A model generated the notes under the pieces. The model was not told the DNA's origin. It did no database searches and saw only the letters and a list, made by a program, of their open reading frames with translations. A DNA stretch of 64,000 bases. Origin: Podaxis mareebaensis (Eukaryota; Basidiomycota; Agaricomycetes; Agaricales; Agaricaceae). Numbering within the stretch: position 1 is the first letter of the stretch; every line of letters starts with the position of its first letter. The stretch is taken from NCBI GenBank assembly GCA_018524725.1, contig JAEUWP010000551.1:433730-497729 (forward strand). Direction: 5' to 3'. Positions 1 to 11,710 of the stretch are shown in pieces. The position numbers and the translations under genes were made by a program.

Positions 1-905
1 ATCGATACTGGCGCCACTGTCTCTGTGCTATGCAACGGTGCACTGATGCACGTTCTGTGTAATCAAGATGGTCTTTAACACCTGGGGAGAGCCCCGGGAC
101 TTTGTATTTTATCCGCAGCTCAGGTTTATCTAGTAGCATGCTATCTAAGATTATAGGCAGAGGAAATCTAGCCTTTCGAGGGAGGAAACCTGAAGCAGTG
201 GATGTGGCGCTAGAATACCATGAAGACCACCGGACTGTCCATTTCGGTTGGAGACGTCGTTGGTATTGTACGTAATGGCGGTATAGTATGTAACTAGGTC
301 GCAGCGAGGATCAAGCATTCACGTTCAAATATTTCTACGGGGCGCATTTCCGGAAAGCGCTATGCGAGGTGAAACGGAGAGCAAATAGGGGTTATCTTTT
401 GAGTTTGTCTTCGTGGCCTTCGGATGATGCTGGGAACGTGCTGTCTGGCATCCGAAGCTATTATTTCAACTGTGGCATAATATCCGCAAGCAAAAAAACC
501 TTCACGGCGGACAGAGGGAAAGATAAGGGGTGATAATGTGTCTTGGGACGGCTTGGAGGCAAGCTCGGAATTGAACGTATGTTCCGGTGCACGTGATGGA
601 ATTGAAAGTGGTAAGCATATAACCTCCTGTGGTAATTCCCTTACTTATACTCTTCAGAACTCTAAGCTTTACCCACCCTATAAGCCTCGTTCCACCAAGG
701 CACTGTTGCTTATCCTGTCGCTTGCTTGCCTCTATCTTTACATTCCCTAGACTTATTCACACTCGAATAGCAACCCTGGCACACCACGTTGAGGCTGGCT
801 TCACCAATTGAGTCACACGATAACCACCACGACACGTCCACTCAGGAGGTCCGACAGCCTATTTCTTTTAATTTCACCAAGTACGAGGAAGGAGAAGAAT
901 ACGAG
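1..905. other. Left-edge non-coding stretch
   Basis: I see no convincing gene here. The open frames are short, lack recognisable motifs, and none continues into the transporter that begins at 906. The last 150-200 bases are pyrimidine-rich, as expected for the promoter and 5' leader of that gene. The in-frame codons upstream of 906 contain no ATG. Confidence 0.4.
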
Positions 906-2858
906 ATGGTACAGACCTATGGAATTGCGCCTAACAGTGCCATGGAGCCGGCACAAGCCGCAAACAGTGAAGAAACGAATGCTCTACTCGGTGGAGATAG
1001 AGGCACTACGGTGAAACGCGAGGCTGGGGGACGTGAAGGACATGCATCATTGGGTAGTTGTATCAGCAACCTTGCTAATACTATCATTGGAAGTGGTGAG
1101 TCTACCGCGTTTTGGATCATTCCGCAGACACGAACTTATGTGTCGTTGTAGGGATGCTCACATTTCCTTTGGTGAGGGTTTCTTGACACATGACTCCTGC
1201 GTGTGGATGTTAATGAGGGTTTTAGGCTATGGCATCTGGTGGAATTTTACCTGGAATAGTGACGTGCGTCTTCTCTGGAAGTGTCGCGGCTTTCGGATTG
1301 TATCTCTTGTCCCTGTGTGCCGCAAAGACCCAGCACCGACGCGCCTCGTTCCATGCCGTGTCTCAACTCACGTTTCCGAGGGCTGCCGTTTTCTTTGATG
1401 CTGCCATTGCCATTAAGTGTTTCGGTGTCTCTATTAGGTACGCTCATCCATTCAGGAAGAGAGTTTACCAAACTGATCCAACTCCACTGACTTGCGTCGT
1501 ACATCAAGCTACCTGATCATCATCAAGGGGCTCATGCCGAATGTTGTGGCCTCGCTCTACCATGATCTGACCTCTGAGACGACCAATCCGCCGGAGTGGG
1601 CGTTAGATGGAGCAAACTGGCTTTTTATCTTTATGATTCTATTGGTGCCGTTGTGCTTCTTGCGTCATATTGATAGTCTTCGACATACAAGCTATATCGC
1701 GTTATTTTCCGTTGGTGAGCTAATCGTGAAACTCGGAAGGAGTGGCGCGCTAAAATGCCTCTTTATTAAAGCATACCTCGTCGTGATCGCCATCCGATGC
1801 TACTTCTGGCCCATCAAGGGGATGACTGGTCCAGGAGAGATCAAACTAATCCATTTCACACCCAACTTCATCTCGACGTTCCCTGTTCAGGTATTTGCGT
1901 TCACTTGTGCGCAGAACGTAAGTTCTTCCTGTCGTCTTGTTCGGGTCCGGATTGACCCTCGGTTCTTAGCTTTTCCCTATCTACAACGAGGTTGTTAGCA
2001 ACACTCAGTACAGGCTAAATAGCATTATTGGAGGGTCTATCGGCTCTGCAGTAATCACTTATGAAGTCATTGCGGTATTTGGGTACCTCACTTTTGGCTC
2101 GAAGGTATGTGGAGAATCTCCTGGGGATAGGAACCGAAATTGAGTCCGAGATGACAGGTTGGAGCCAATATTATAGCCATGTATCCATCGACATCGCTTT
2201 TTATCGCCGTTGGCCAGCTAGCGATTGTGATTCTTGTGCTATTTTCATATCCTCTTCAGGTGCATCCATGCAGAAACTGCATCGACAAGGTGTTGCATCC
2301 AGAACACGTAGAACCTCATAAACCTGTAACGACGGACGAAGAAGAGGACGACGACCACATTAATGACCACGCTGGCAAGGAACTGTCAACACTGAAACAC
2401 ACGCTTATAACTACCGCCATCGTTGCTTCCGGGTTTACGATTGCATATATGATTGATGACCTCCGTTTGGGTGAGTGTGGTTGCCATAATTACACGTATG
2501 CAGAACGCTAAGGGGTGGGTGTTAGTCTTGTCATTTGTTGGATCTACTGGCTCTACAACGATCTCGTTTATTCTTCCTGGCCTCTTCTATTGGAAGGTAG
2601 GTGTTATGTAAACGCTGTGCTGACAAGGATAAGCGCTGAGGTTGTTTCTACAGCTTACACGCAATGACCCGGGTGTGAACAAGACGCTGAATCTGGCAGC
2701 CTTGGGGCTTGCGGTGTATGGGGGATTTATCTTTGTGTTTTGGTGGGTACCATGACTTTTCCTGGGGTGAAGAGCGTTAACAGGGATACGTTTTCAGCTT
2801 GGGCTTTAATATCTACCAACTGCTGTATCCTGGTGACAGCGCGGGGACAGCACATTAG
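906..2858 (+). CDS. AVT-type vacuolar amino-acid transporter
   Basis: This is a multi-pass membrane transporter of the amino acid/auxin permease family, closest in style to yeast Avt5/Avt6, which export amino acids from the vacuole. Exon 1 starts at the first in-frame ATG (906) and encodes a polar N-terminus with the acidic-dileucine-like ETNALL. It then reads into the family signature, split by an intron: ANTIIGSG joins MLTFPLAMASGGILPG. Later exons give hydrophobic helices (YLLSLCAAKTQ, WLFIFMILLVPLCFL, FQVFAFTCAQN style) and a cytosolic acidic loop (TTDEEEDDDH, about 2330-2365). The last exon reads FNIYQLLYPGDSAGTAH and stops at 2856-2858. At least seven short introns are needed. Family assignment is firm; substrate and vacuolar location are inferred from the family. 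Confidence 0.85.
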
Positions 2859-3292
2859 ATATCTAGAGTAGATTGGTTGTATATTAAGTACATGAATATT
2901 GAAAGGGTGAATGGAATTGTGGGGAGTGAGGACGGGCCATGTTGATTTACCCACGGTCAGAGTGGATGATGGAATTAGCACCGGCCATCTCTCTGCCACT
3001 TTTTCCTTAGACCTCATGTCCTGACCTCTTCCCCACTCATCCTTCCCTCCTCCCGCCGTCCACTGTGTCCTCCCCGTTGTCCACAACATCCAGCACCACC
3101 TGCTAGCCTCTGCTGCTCGATCCCAATGACCCTTGGTAAATCTTCGCTCCACTTGTCTTAGTGCAGTGCAGATCATTGAGCCTGTCTCTCGTCCCCCTTC
3201 GCCCTCTCCGTCGTCAATTTACAGAGCAACCTGAACACCTTATTGCATCGCAAGATACACCAGCCGTTCAGACGCCTATAGTCCCAGCCCCC
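2859..3292. other. Intergenic between transporter and R3H gene
   Basis: This spacer has no convincing open frame. It becomes strongly C/T-rich from about 3000 to 3130, which is typical of the core promoter and transcription-start region of basidiomycete genes, here presumably the R3H gene. An upstream exon of that gene cannot be excluded. Confidence 0.4.
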
Positions 3293-6139
3293 ATGACCTT
3301 CATGTCCTCGGCACCCACCAACAGACCTACGATGCCTGATTCCCATCCGGCCAACCTGGCCGCTGCGGGTATTAAACAGGCCAGCGGAGCATTGAAACCC
3401 TCAACAGAAGATACCGCCGCCCAACCCCCTTCAGCACCTACCACCAGCGAAACACGGCTGCCTGGCTCGGGACCAGACAGTGCCACAACCGCTGGCACAA
3501 GTCCACTTCGCGACGTAGACCCTCAGATTATTGAAGCACTTAGAGGAAAGGATAGAATTTATGTTTTGAAGCTTGGAGAGTTGATGGAGTCATTAATCAA
3601 TGACGAGCGGAGGTGAGTATGTAGTCCATGTCCGCGGGATTTCCGTCAACACATACATGCAAACAATTCCTGATTTTACTCAACCTTTTCCCTTGCCTGC
3701 TTGCTCATCGTCATTTGCAGACACCGCACTGAGTTGACACCGGCCACAACTTATCAACGATTGCTCGTCCACCGCTGTTCCGCTTATTATAAGCTGACAC
3801 CAGAGACAGATCCCATGAGCAAAGTCATATATGTTTATTCTACGGCAGAGAGCCGAATGTGAGTATTCCATTTTTGTGTTGCATTATTAGCCTTTTGCTG
3901 ACTCGAAACCATTATATCAGTCCTCCACTCAGAATCTCAGAATTGGTTCCCCCGGAAACTACCACCGCCCCAGCATTTAAAATTATGCGCCGATCGTCGA
4001 CAGACCGTCGGAACAAACCTCCTCACCAAGCAAGTTCAGTAACCGAAGATGGTGACCTATCCGATCTTGAACCATCGGAAACGGGCAGCTTGGGAGGGAG
4101 AAGCAATACGACGGGTGGGAGCACCAAAAAGCACATGACCATCGAGGAGCGCGAAGCCGCCTATAACGAGGCGCGGTCTCGCATCTTCATGGGATTCGAG
4201 GAGAAGGAGAAAGCAAAAGAGAAAGACATCAACTCAAGCTCTTCTTCCCTCAGCGTGACTTCAGGTAGCACAAAAAATGGCGGGAGTAGCACAGGCGATG
4301 CGGACAGCTCTTCAAGTTCACCTGCCACCGAGAGCGAGTGGTCAGGGCCCGGACGAAGGGAAAGACGGCAGCACTCTGGATACGCGTCAGCTTCTTCATC
4401 GACTCGTTCAATCCGTTCATCAGCCTACATTAGCAACGGCTCTGGGAGTTCGCGCAACTCGAGAGCGGCATCGCCTTCATCATTCCAGTATCCATCACTA
4501 TACGAACCAACCGCCCCTCCAGCGCCTCTCTACGATCCGGCTCAACACTCAGCACCCGCTGCGCCTGTTTACCACCCTCCCTATGGTTACCCATACAACC
4601 AAGGCCAAGGTCAGCCGAATCCCCCTTATATGCCCTACCATGGCTATTATCCGCCACCGTATCCTCCATACTCCGCTCCTCATCCCCCACAAAATCCATC
4701 TGATCCCTCCACACCATCTGGTGGAGAGCCTTATCCGCCTCCACCGCCACCTATGCCCTATGGTACTCCCTATATGTGGCCGCACCCTAGCCAGCCAACT
4801 GTACAATCCCCTCCAATGCAACCCCAACCAATCCCCTCACAGCCTCCATCAAACATTACCCACGGCATGAGCCCACCACCTCCGGGACAACCGCCGTATC
4901 AACCCTATATGCCTCCTCCACCTCCGCACGGGTACCCTTATCCGGTGCCTGGGTACTACCCCGGCCAACCTGGGCATCCCATGCCTCCTCCGCCTCCTCC
5001 ATCAGCACACCCACCTCGTATGCCCGGCCCCCAGTTATATGATCCCAGGGCACCCAATAATGGGCCAGGAAATGGGCAGGCCAACGGTTTCCGTAGCGGT
5101 ATGCCTAGTAACGGTGTCCCTCCATCAAACAATAGCCGTCCACCACCACCAAGAAACGGGTTTAATGGTCCAAGCAGTGGTCATGGACCAAAGCCAAGAA
5201 ATGGGACTGTACAACCTGCTCGTGCGCCTTGGAGTTATGGCCCAGGTATCGGGTCGGGTGGGTTTGTTGCGACGGGCTCGCAACCGAATGAGACTGTTGG
5301 TCCTCGTTTAAGTAATAATAATCGAAGGCAGAGCAACATGAGTAATTCGTCAGCGAATGGACGATCTGCTAGTGGAGATGACGTTTCATCTGCTGCAGTA
5401 AGTATTATAATACAAAGTACGTCTAGGGTTCGGCGAATCTAATGTGATTTCCTTCCAGTCATCCGCTTCTTCTTCATCTCGGAGGGCCCAGACAATGAAT
5501 GCTGGTTCACAGCACCCTCTGCCTGCACGTCCAGACTGGGCAATCAATCTTAAACCTCACAACTCACGCAATATGTCGCCTATCTCACCACCGAGAAGTA
5601 TTAGTGGCGGCAGTGCTCAGTCGAACTATTCCCCACGTCATCCCTCACATTCGAACCCTCCAATTTCTTTGCAATCGACAGATTTCCCGCCGCTGACGAC
5701 GATGCAACCTTCTGAGAGACGAATGCCGACTGGAGCTTGGGGTAATCCGTCGTCAAGGCCAATTTTCAGTCAAAGTAACAACGGCATCAATAATGAGATG
5801 AATAGCCGACTTGACGAGACTGGGTTCGAGCGACCTCCTCCAAAGGCAGGTGTATTTGTTTTAATGGAACTACGCACACTGAAACTTGATATTCAGTCCG
5901 CGGAATTGTATAATCCCAAGACACCAAAGCGAACAGCTTTGAATGCAACGAACACCGGAAACGACCAGGTCCAGGATGGTCCCGTCAAAGCCAACGGAGA
6001 GGCTGCGGGAACTACTGCGGCCCTCACCGAACAAGTCGCAGCGCTTTCCCTAGGAAACGGTGCCCCCGCAGCAGAAGGCTCAGCGCCAACAACAGCACCA
6101 GTGTCCTCGGCCTCTGCCCACATGCTATCGTCACAATGA
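3293..6139 (+). CDS. R3H-SUZ domain RNA-binding protein
   Basis: A predicted cytoplasmic single-stranded nucleic-acid-binding protein like R3HDM1/2 and fungal R3H-SUZ proteins. Start 3293 is the first in-frame ATG (MTFMSSAPTN). The R3H domain (about residues 85-145) crosses two introns (3614-3720 and 3859-3920) and contains the R-x3-H core in YQRLLVHRCSAYYKL. A SUZ motif follows: APAFKIMRRS, then MTIEEREAAYNEARSRIF. The rest is a long low-complexity tail rich in Pro, Tyr, Gly and Ser (about 4450-5150), with the look of an intrinsically disordered region. One more intron is clear at 5398-5458. The final exon ends SSASAHMLSSQ. A possible 47-nt intron at 5850-5896 would break the frame soon after and was not used. 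Domain calls are strong; the RNA target is unknown. Confidence 0.8.
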
Positions 6140-6571
6140 AAAACATCATAGACTGTTGTAATCATCTTCCGGGTTCCCCTTTTTGGTCTCTCCTCATCTC
6201 GTTTTATATTTGCTGTCCATTAGTCAGGCGCTTTGAAATCGAATCCTATCATCTGAAAATGTTTGCAAATCACTGTGTTTGTACTGGGTACTACGTACGA
6301 TGGCCTGGATATATGTTGTATTTGCGACATTAATACAGAGTTATTTATTGATGTATTTTTCCTATCCCTTACCTGGTACCGATTGAGAATTGGGTGAGAG
6401 ACCTGTATAGCTGAGCGCCCGAGTCTGAGTGAAATCAAGTCATTCGAACCTTCGAGAGACCTCGAGAGGGAGGAAGGGGGAGAACGAAAGTTTGTTTTTA
6501 TTTGGTCAAGCAAATAGATATGTGAAGCTCTTTCCAGAATTGACCTAAGCCCTTGACCTGCCTTCACAAGA
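6140..6571. other. Intergenic between R3H gene and RPB4
   Basis: This spacer is AT-rich in its first half, consistent with a 3' UTR and terminator for the R3H gene. It contains a TATTTATTGATG-like A/T stretch near 6340. No gene or RNA motif was recognised. Confidence 0.35.
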
Positions 6572-7241
6572 ATGACCTCGCGACTTCGTCATAGACCACA
6601 GACTGAGGAAGAAGATGCCGCGGCTCTGAAATTGGGCCCAGGTAAGCACTCTCACATTTTCGTGCTCTAGACGTCATGTTGACAAAACATGGGGGTGCGT
6701 GACTAGAGTTCAACAACGCTGGTTGTTTGCTTATTTCGGAGGTCAAGTATCTGCTGGAGAACAGGGATAAAGATGCACCTGACACAGCGTACGTTGTTTT
6801 GCTTCATTTCGTTCGCCACACATTAAAGTCCTTAATGATCATGGGACATAATAGTGTGTACAACAAGACTCTGGAATACGTCAAGACGTTCGCCAAGTTT
6901 AATACGACCGACTCGGCCAGTGCTGTTCGAGAGTACGTTATCCCACTTGCTTGTAAAACTTTTATCCTGATCCCCCCGTGCTCATGCTTCGATCGTATTT
7001 ACCAGGATTCTGAGAAGAGAGCCAGCCCTAACCCAGTTTGAGACGGCGCAAATTGCGAACTTGTGCCCAGCGGATGCTGAGGAAGCCAAGAGTGTCATTC
7101 CTAGGTGCGTCTCTAGCCCAGGCCGGTTAACCCAGGTGTTGATTAAGTATCCATGTTGCCTTCAGTCTGGTGAAAATTGATGACGATCGTCTGCAAAGTC
7201 TGTTGGACGAGATCCAAACGATGAGGAAGTTCCAATCGTAA
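6572..7241 (+). CDS. RPB4: RNA polymerase II subunit RPB4
   Basis: This subunit forms with Rpb7 the stalk of RNA polymerase II and links transcription with mRNA export and decay. The protein starts MTSRLRHRPQTEEEDAAALK at 6572. After a first intron (from 6642, GTAAGC donor) it reads EFNNAGCLLISEVKYLLENR, a hallmark of the family. Further exons give NKTLEYVKTFAKFNT, then ALTQFETAQIANLCPADAEEAK, and the C-terminus SLLDEIQTMRKFQS before the TAA at 7239-7241. Four short introns interrupt about 145 codons, so length and order match the family. The gene converges on PUS1 with only about 100 bp between stops. Confidence 0.93.
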
Positions 7242-7340
7242 CATTTGTGCAATCGTATTGGAAAACCATCCCTTGTACTTGTATTGTACTTTTACCACTA
7301 ATAGACCATCCTTTTTCAGCCTCTAACGATACCAACAAGG

Positions 7341-9559
7341 TCAACCTTCAGTATCTGCAAGCTGTTTCTTATCCAACTTGGCCTCTTCATCTTCTTCCTC
7401 TTCCTCGGCGGCGCCCTCTTCAGCCTGTCGCAACTTGGACTTGATGCCATCGTTTTCCGAGAAACTTGTCGCGTCAAACACGCGCCGTTCACGGAAAGGA
7501 TGTTCCCTCCGTTCGCCTTTCTTGATGACCGCGGCATCGGGGACCGTCCCTTCAGGATTGAAGTAGAGCAAGTCATTGCCGGCGTAATTATCGACCATGC
7601 GAATCCAGGCATCGAACCTTAAGTGTATCGGAAAGAGAAATATGTTAAGAGTTTCGAAGCGAAAGAAGTGGAAAACGTACAATCCATCACGATCCTCAAT
7701 TTCCCGCATATTCTTGTAAATAAACTGATTCTTGAACTCCTCGATTTGTTTCCTGTAGGGCTCGAAATCAATTGCAGGGCGATAGTCTGGGCTGTCGGCT
7801 TTGAGATTTTGGTTGACGGTGTTCATTCTATTGTTGTAGGATGCGAAGATAGGCTCTTCTAGGAGGAGGCCGAGAGATGGCATTTTGGGTATGAAAACGT
7901 CGTGGTTTTTGTATAGCTGTGATCCCATGAGGACGAACCCCAGCAGCGGATAAATAGGGTGGTGGACTTGCCTCGGTAATAACACTATCCGGAGTCCCCG
8001 TACGAGCTGAAAGCACTAAGCTAGACATCATTTTTCGCTGGAATAGTTTAGATTGGTTCACTTTGGGGAGGTAGTTAACCTACGATCTGGAAATCCAACA
8101 ATCAGGAGTGGTGTTTTTGACATGTCGTCCACAGTACTCACCTGATGGAGCATGAAGCTTTGTCCATGAAAGAGTACGCTGATCCATTCTGTCTCTCCAT
8201 AAGTTACTGGATCTGCGATCTTGCTGGGAGTCAAGAACAAACCAATCCCCAAGATTTAAATCACTCACCTCGACACTCTTGATGTGGCGCATGTTGCTCT
8301 TATCAGAAGCGTCGCGGCCAATCGTGAAGTTGTGGAAATTGTGGGTGCCAACGAACCTCTGCGCTGCTGTGCGCAATTTTTCGATCTCATCTTGGCCAAC
8401 TCTCCAGGCTCGCTTCCTTTGCATATCTATCTCTCGGGACGATTGAAGGTCATCCCAGAACGGATGGGATAGCACTGATGCGCTATGTCCTAAGGACTCG
8501 GCGTGTTGCGAGAGGACGCGATGCAGGTTGCTCCCGGGTTTCGGAGGAATCAGAAGATAACTTGGGAAATAATACGTGTACTTCCTGCTATCACAAGCCC
8601 TATACAACATGCATGAGTTCCAGGAACCGAAGCACGAGGAGAGAGGCTTGAAGACATACAAGCGTGCGTTGAACGAGTTTTGTACACGCACATAACCCCA
8701 TAGTCTAATTTCGGGAGGCAACAACTCGTTGATGCGGCTGACAAGGTCTGGGACACCGGGAACGTTCATGATCATTTTCATGGATACGATATTTCCTGCA
8801 GCATGCACTCCTGCATCTGTTCGTGCAGCACGAGCCAGGGCAACCTACAGGGAGGCCGTTGGTGCATGTGGAACTATCAAAGAGGCAGAAACTTACTTTG
8901 ACTGGATCATCTGCGTTATCCTGAGAAACTGCGCCGGCAGTTACGAGCGCTTGGAATAGCGTGCCTTCGATCGTTTTCAGCGGAGGAGGTTGACTGTATG
9001 ACTCCACTCAGACCCGGAAATCTGGGTATCAGACTGACACATACATTTGCATCCCACTGTACCCCGAGCCACAGAACCCAATCAATAACGCACATTGTCG
9101 TTTGGGTAGACGTGGTGCTTTAGGTCCAATTGGTGTCTCGGCATCCCCTTGGCCCGGTTCCTTCATTCCTTCCCCCTTCTGATACGACGTGGCGCGACGA
9201 TCTCGTCGGCCTTTGTTCTTCTCTTTTCCCTTCTTTCTCTGTTGGGGCTCATGAGTTGACGGTTCCTCAGCCTTTGCATTCATATCATCAACCGTGGCAG
9301 TCGCTTCTCCATCTGCGGTAGCTCCTGGAGAGACGCGTCGGCGCTTTGCTGGGCGTTCGTTCAATTCTGGTTGTGGCAGGTCCATCCTGACAACAATCCA
9401 CGAATTCCGAAAATAGTTTGCCCACGAGATGAGAATTTGGTGTCGGTGAGAGATTCTCTCCGATGAGGATGAACGGTGAACGACCAGGCTGTTTGAAGGC
9501 AGCCCTGACCTAGAAAGAATGTGAAGGCTAGGAATTCGAAGAGGAAGTCGGCAACGCAT
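7341..9559 (-). CDS. PUS1: tRNA pseudouridine synthase PUS1
   Basis: A TruA-family enzyme that isomerises uridine to pseudouridine in tRNA and some other RNAs. The core is intact: QCALLIGFCGSGYSGMQ, the catalytic-Asp motif ARTDAGVHA (about 8810), SYLLIPPKP, then HNFTIGRDASDKSNMRHIKS and FMLHQ. It ends with an acidic tail before the stop at 7341-7343. The conventional start is the ATG at 9385 (MDLPQPELNERP), before a basic nuclear-type stretch. An in-frame ATG at 9559 adds 58 residues rich in Arg, Ser and Leu (MRCRLPLRIPSLHILSRSG), resembling a mitochondrial presequence. This is attractive because PUS1 acts in both compartments in animals. I used the outer start; 9385 is the alternative. The 5' part lies in the left unit of a tandem duplication. 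Confidence 0.88.
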
Positions 9560-11350
9560 CAAAACGCTGGAAATTTGCCGAAGAGCTTTGGGTGATGTCA
9601 GTTAGATTGTCCGTTGGTTGACCAATTGAACACGGTCGCATCCCTGAGGACACCAAACATAATGCTTGCATTTATACTCTACTGCCGAGCTGTGGATAGT
9701 CCTACTGAGATTGGAACATTAGAACGGTGAGTGTTCATTGCGAGTTTGCGACCTGGCTATTTTCGTAGACCCTCAGATTCTGAATTCATTAGACTCATAT
9801 GCACTGGATTTGTTCATACATTGGGATTTGACTAAAGAAAGCATCAATTTACTTGGATCGTGTTGTAGTAGGGCCTCATATATCTCCTAAACTACATTGG
9901 GAGTGCTTTATGAAGTCCGTTGGCACGACGAGGACGGTTTGAAGAGAACAAATCTTTGTTCCTGCAAACGACCAAAAAATGACACAGGAATAACTTACCG
10001 TAAGAGGTCAAGGAAATTTAGGTCCACGAGACCCAACGTAGACTTCCGAAGACACCAGGACATGAGCTTGAGCTTGAGGGGTCAAGGGCGGGCGATACTG
10101 TTCGGGTCGTGTTCCCCTTTGAACACCGGTTGGTTGTTTAGTTACCGGTTGCAGGTAAGATAAAAATAGAGTACTTGTTACTTTCGGCCAGGCCCAAGAC
10201 ACCCAAAACGGCTCGTGAGTGCTTGAGTCGTAGTCACTGACCAGCTTGGAGTCGATACTTGGATGCCCAGGATAGTACGTCAAGGGATACACCTTGCAAG
10301 ATTCCTGCACTTGTTGCAGCTCTCGGGCCCTTCCTGTCTCCTACCGGGGGCTATACCCAATATCAACCAGTGTTATGCTGTGTATTTTTATCATCATTCA
10401 ATTTCAAGGGTCTTTCCCTGGATGGACGCCGCATGTGCAATACTGATCAGACAACTCTCCCTTTTTACCGTATGAAGCTGTGTGTGGGTGATGGCGACAT
10501 ATCCTCCGGAGTCTGACAACTTAGTACCGCATCAGCTTGAAGAACACACAAGGGGGCATCTTCTGGACTTCTTTCAATCCTTTCATATTGTGTCACTGGC
10601 GGCAGTTCAGTGACTTACTAGGGCTGTGTAAGTAGGCGCAGGTGGTGCTCACCATCAGCATCATAAGCACCGGCGTGGATCTGGATGAACTGTCAAAGAT
10701 TGAAACACGCTCCAGCTTCGTAATCCCTCTACTCTACTTGCCGACCAGGCGAATAGGACAATTTCGACATATCGGGCGAGCCCATCCCTCGGATTTTAAC
10801 ATTGGAACAATGCTTTCTGTCTGTCAGAACAAGTCGACTAAGTTGAAAGATGTTCACTACGTGTACTACTTGTATTGACTTCATGAAGATTTGAAGCAAT
10901 GGCTGTAGGGTGGAGGAAAGGGGCGTTCACATCCTACAGTAAGCCCCGGATTAAGGAGTTAACTGACAGCGTAATTATGCTTGAAGACGGGGAATCAAGG
11001 ACAGGTCAGTTTGTTGCTGTCCGATACATATACCAGACACCCAGACCAGGACCTTCCAGTGATAGTATATGCATGTGCAACAAACACGTAAGGCCTGATT
11101 GATGATGATTGAAACCTTAGGAGCCATGCGAAGATGAGACCGGAAATAGAAGGGAGGTGGACACATCGTACCTCGCCGTGTAGGATGGTATGATGAGATC
11201 AGCTCAAGATCCGTCCAGACATTCGGAGCCGGCATTGGGTGTCTGAAGACTGTCACGTATGTTGGCTGTCTTGGGTTCAATATGATGCTAAAACTTGCAT
11301 CGTATTGATGTGCCTAGGACAGCTGCGCAATGTCATGATTGCTGCCCGCC
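9560..11350. other. Non-coding part of left duplication unit
   Basis: About 1.8 kb upstream of PUS1 with no supportable gene. The open frames here are not preserved, by position or sequence, in the right-hand copy, which argues against coding function. PUS1 promoter elements should lie in the first few hundred bases. Nothing else was recognised. Confidence 0.45.
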
Positions 11351-11438
11351 GCTGGGGAGATTCGAACACATGCGAAAAGCCTCGGACCTCAGATAGCGTC
11401 AAGCGCCCTGGAGGCGCTCTTCCCTGGTCTTCCCCGGC
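11351..11438 (-). pseudogene. tRNA-Leu-like relic, left unit
   Basis: Read on the minus strand, 88 nt begins GCCGGGG and ends CCCCAGC, forming an acceptor stem with one mismatch. Inside are an A-box-like GGGCGCTTGA, a class-II-like variable region (GTCCGAGGCTTTTCGCAT) and a B-box GTTCGAATC. The D-arm is disturbed by an apparent small insertion and the anticodon stem pairs badly, so I do not assign an anticodon. It resembles tRNA-Leu; the homologous relic lies at 15042-15119. Confidence 0.4.
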
Positions 11439-11710
11439 TCTTCTTAACAAAAATTTTTGTTCGCCTGATACGTTCTCTTCAGTCATCGCTATGGTTCGAA
11501 GGGTACTATATATATCATCGTTTCAAAAAGGCATGTGTTTGTAACGATCAGCCATGTATAGATAGCGTATGAATTAATAATGATGAACCGCGATTTGTTG
11601 AACGACGACGATCCCCTGGACACGGCAATATTATACAAAACCTGCTGGCTCGTAGAGAAAAAAATGCTCAGGCTTTCCAGTTGCCTTCCGCATGTGGGTA
11701 GCACATTCTG

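Larger units (their letters stand above)
8011..11705. repeat. Tandem duplication, left unit
   Basis: The left unit of a direct tandem duplication of about 3.7 kb. It runs from inside the PUS1 gene (GCACTAAG at about 8013) through the PUS1 5' half, about 2 kb of non-coding DNA, and a tRNA-Leu-like relic, to about 11705. Collinear matches in the right unit include 8030 with 11732, 9550 with 13250, 10260 with 13953, 10690 with 14395, 11190 with 14900, and 11510 with 15195. Divergence is clear but moderate, with many small indels, so the event is not recent. Confidence 0.85.

Noticed and set aside
5850..5896. Possible 47-nt intron in the R3H-SUZ gene
   Set aside because: Donor and acceptor are plausible, but splicing gives a stop within five codons, whereas reading through keeps a long acidic/Ala-rich C-terminus. 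It could be an alternative splice, not the main form.
9897..10163. Small gene in the non-coding part of the left duplication unit
   Set aside because: It starts with ATG-poor sequence, and the equivalent frame in the right unit (13613 onward) is shifted by indels with no conserved protein.
11351..11438. Functional tRNA-Leu
   Set aside because: The D-arm carries an insertion and the anticodon stem does not pair; kept only as a relic.
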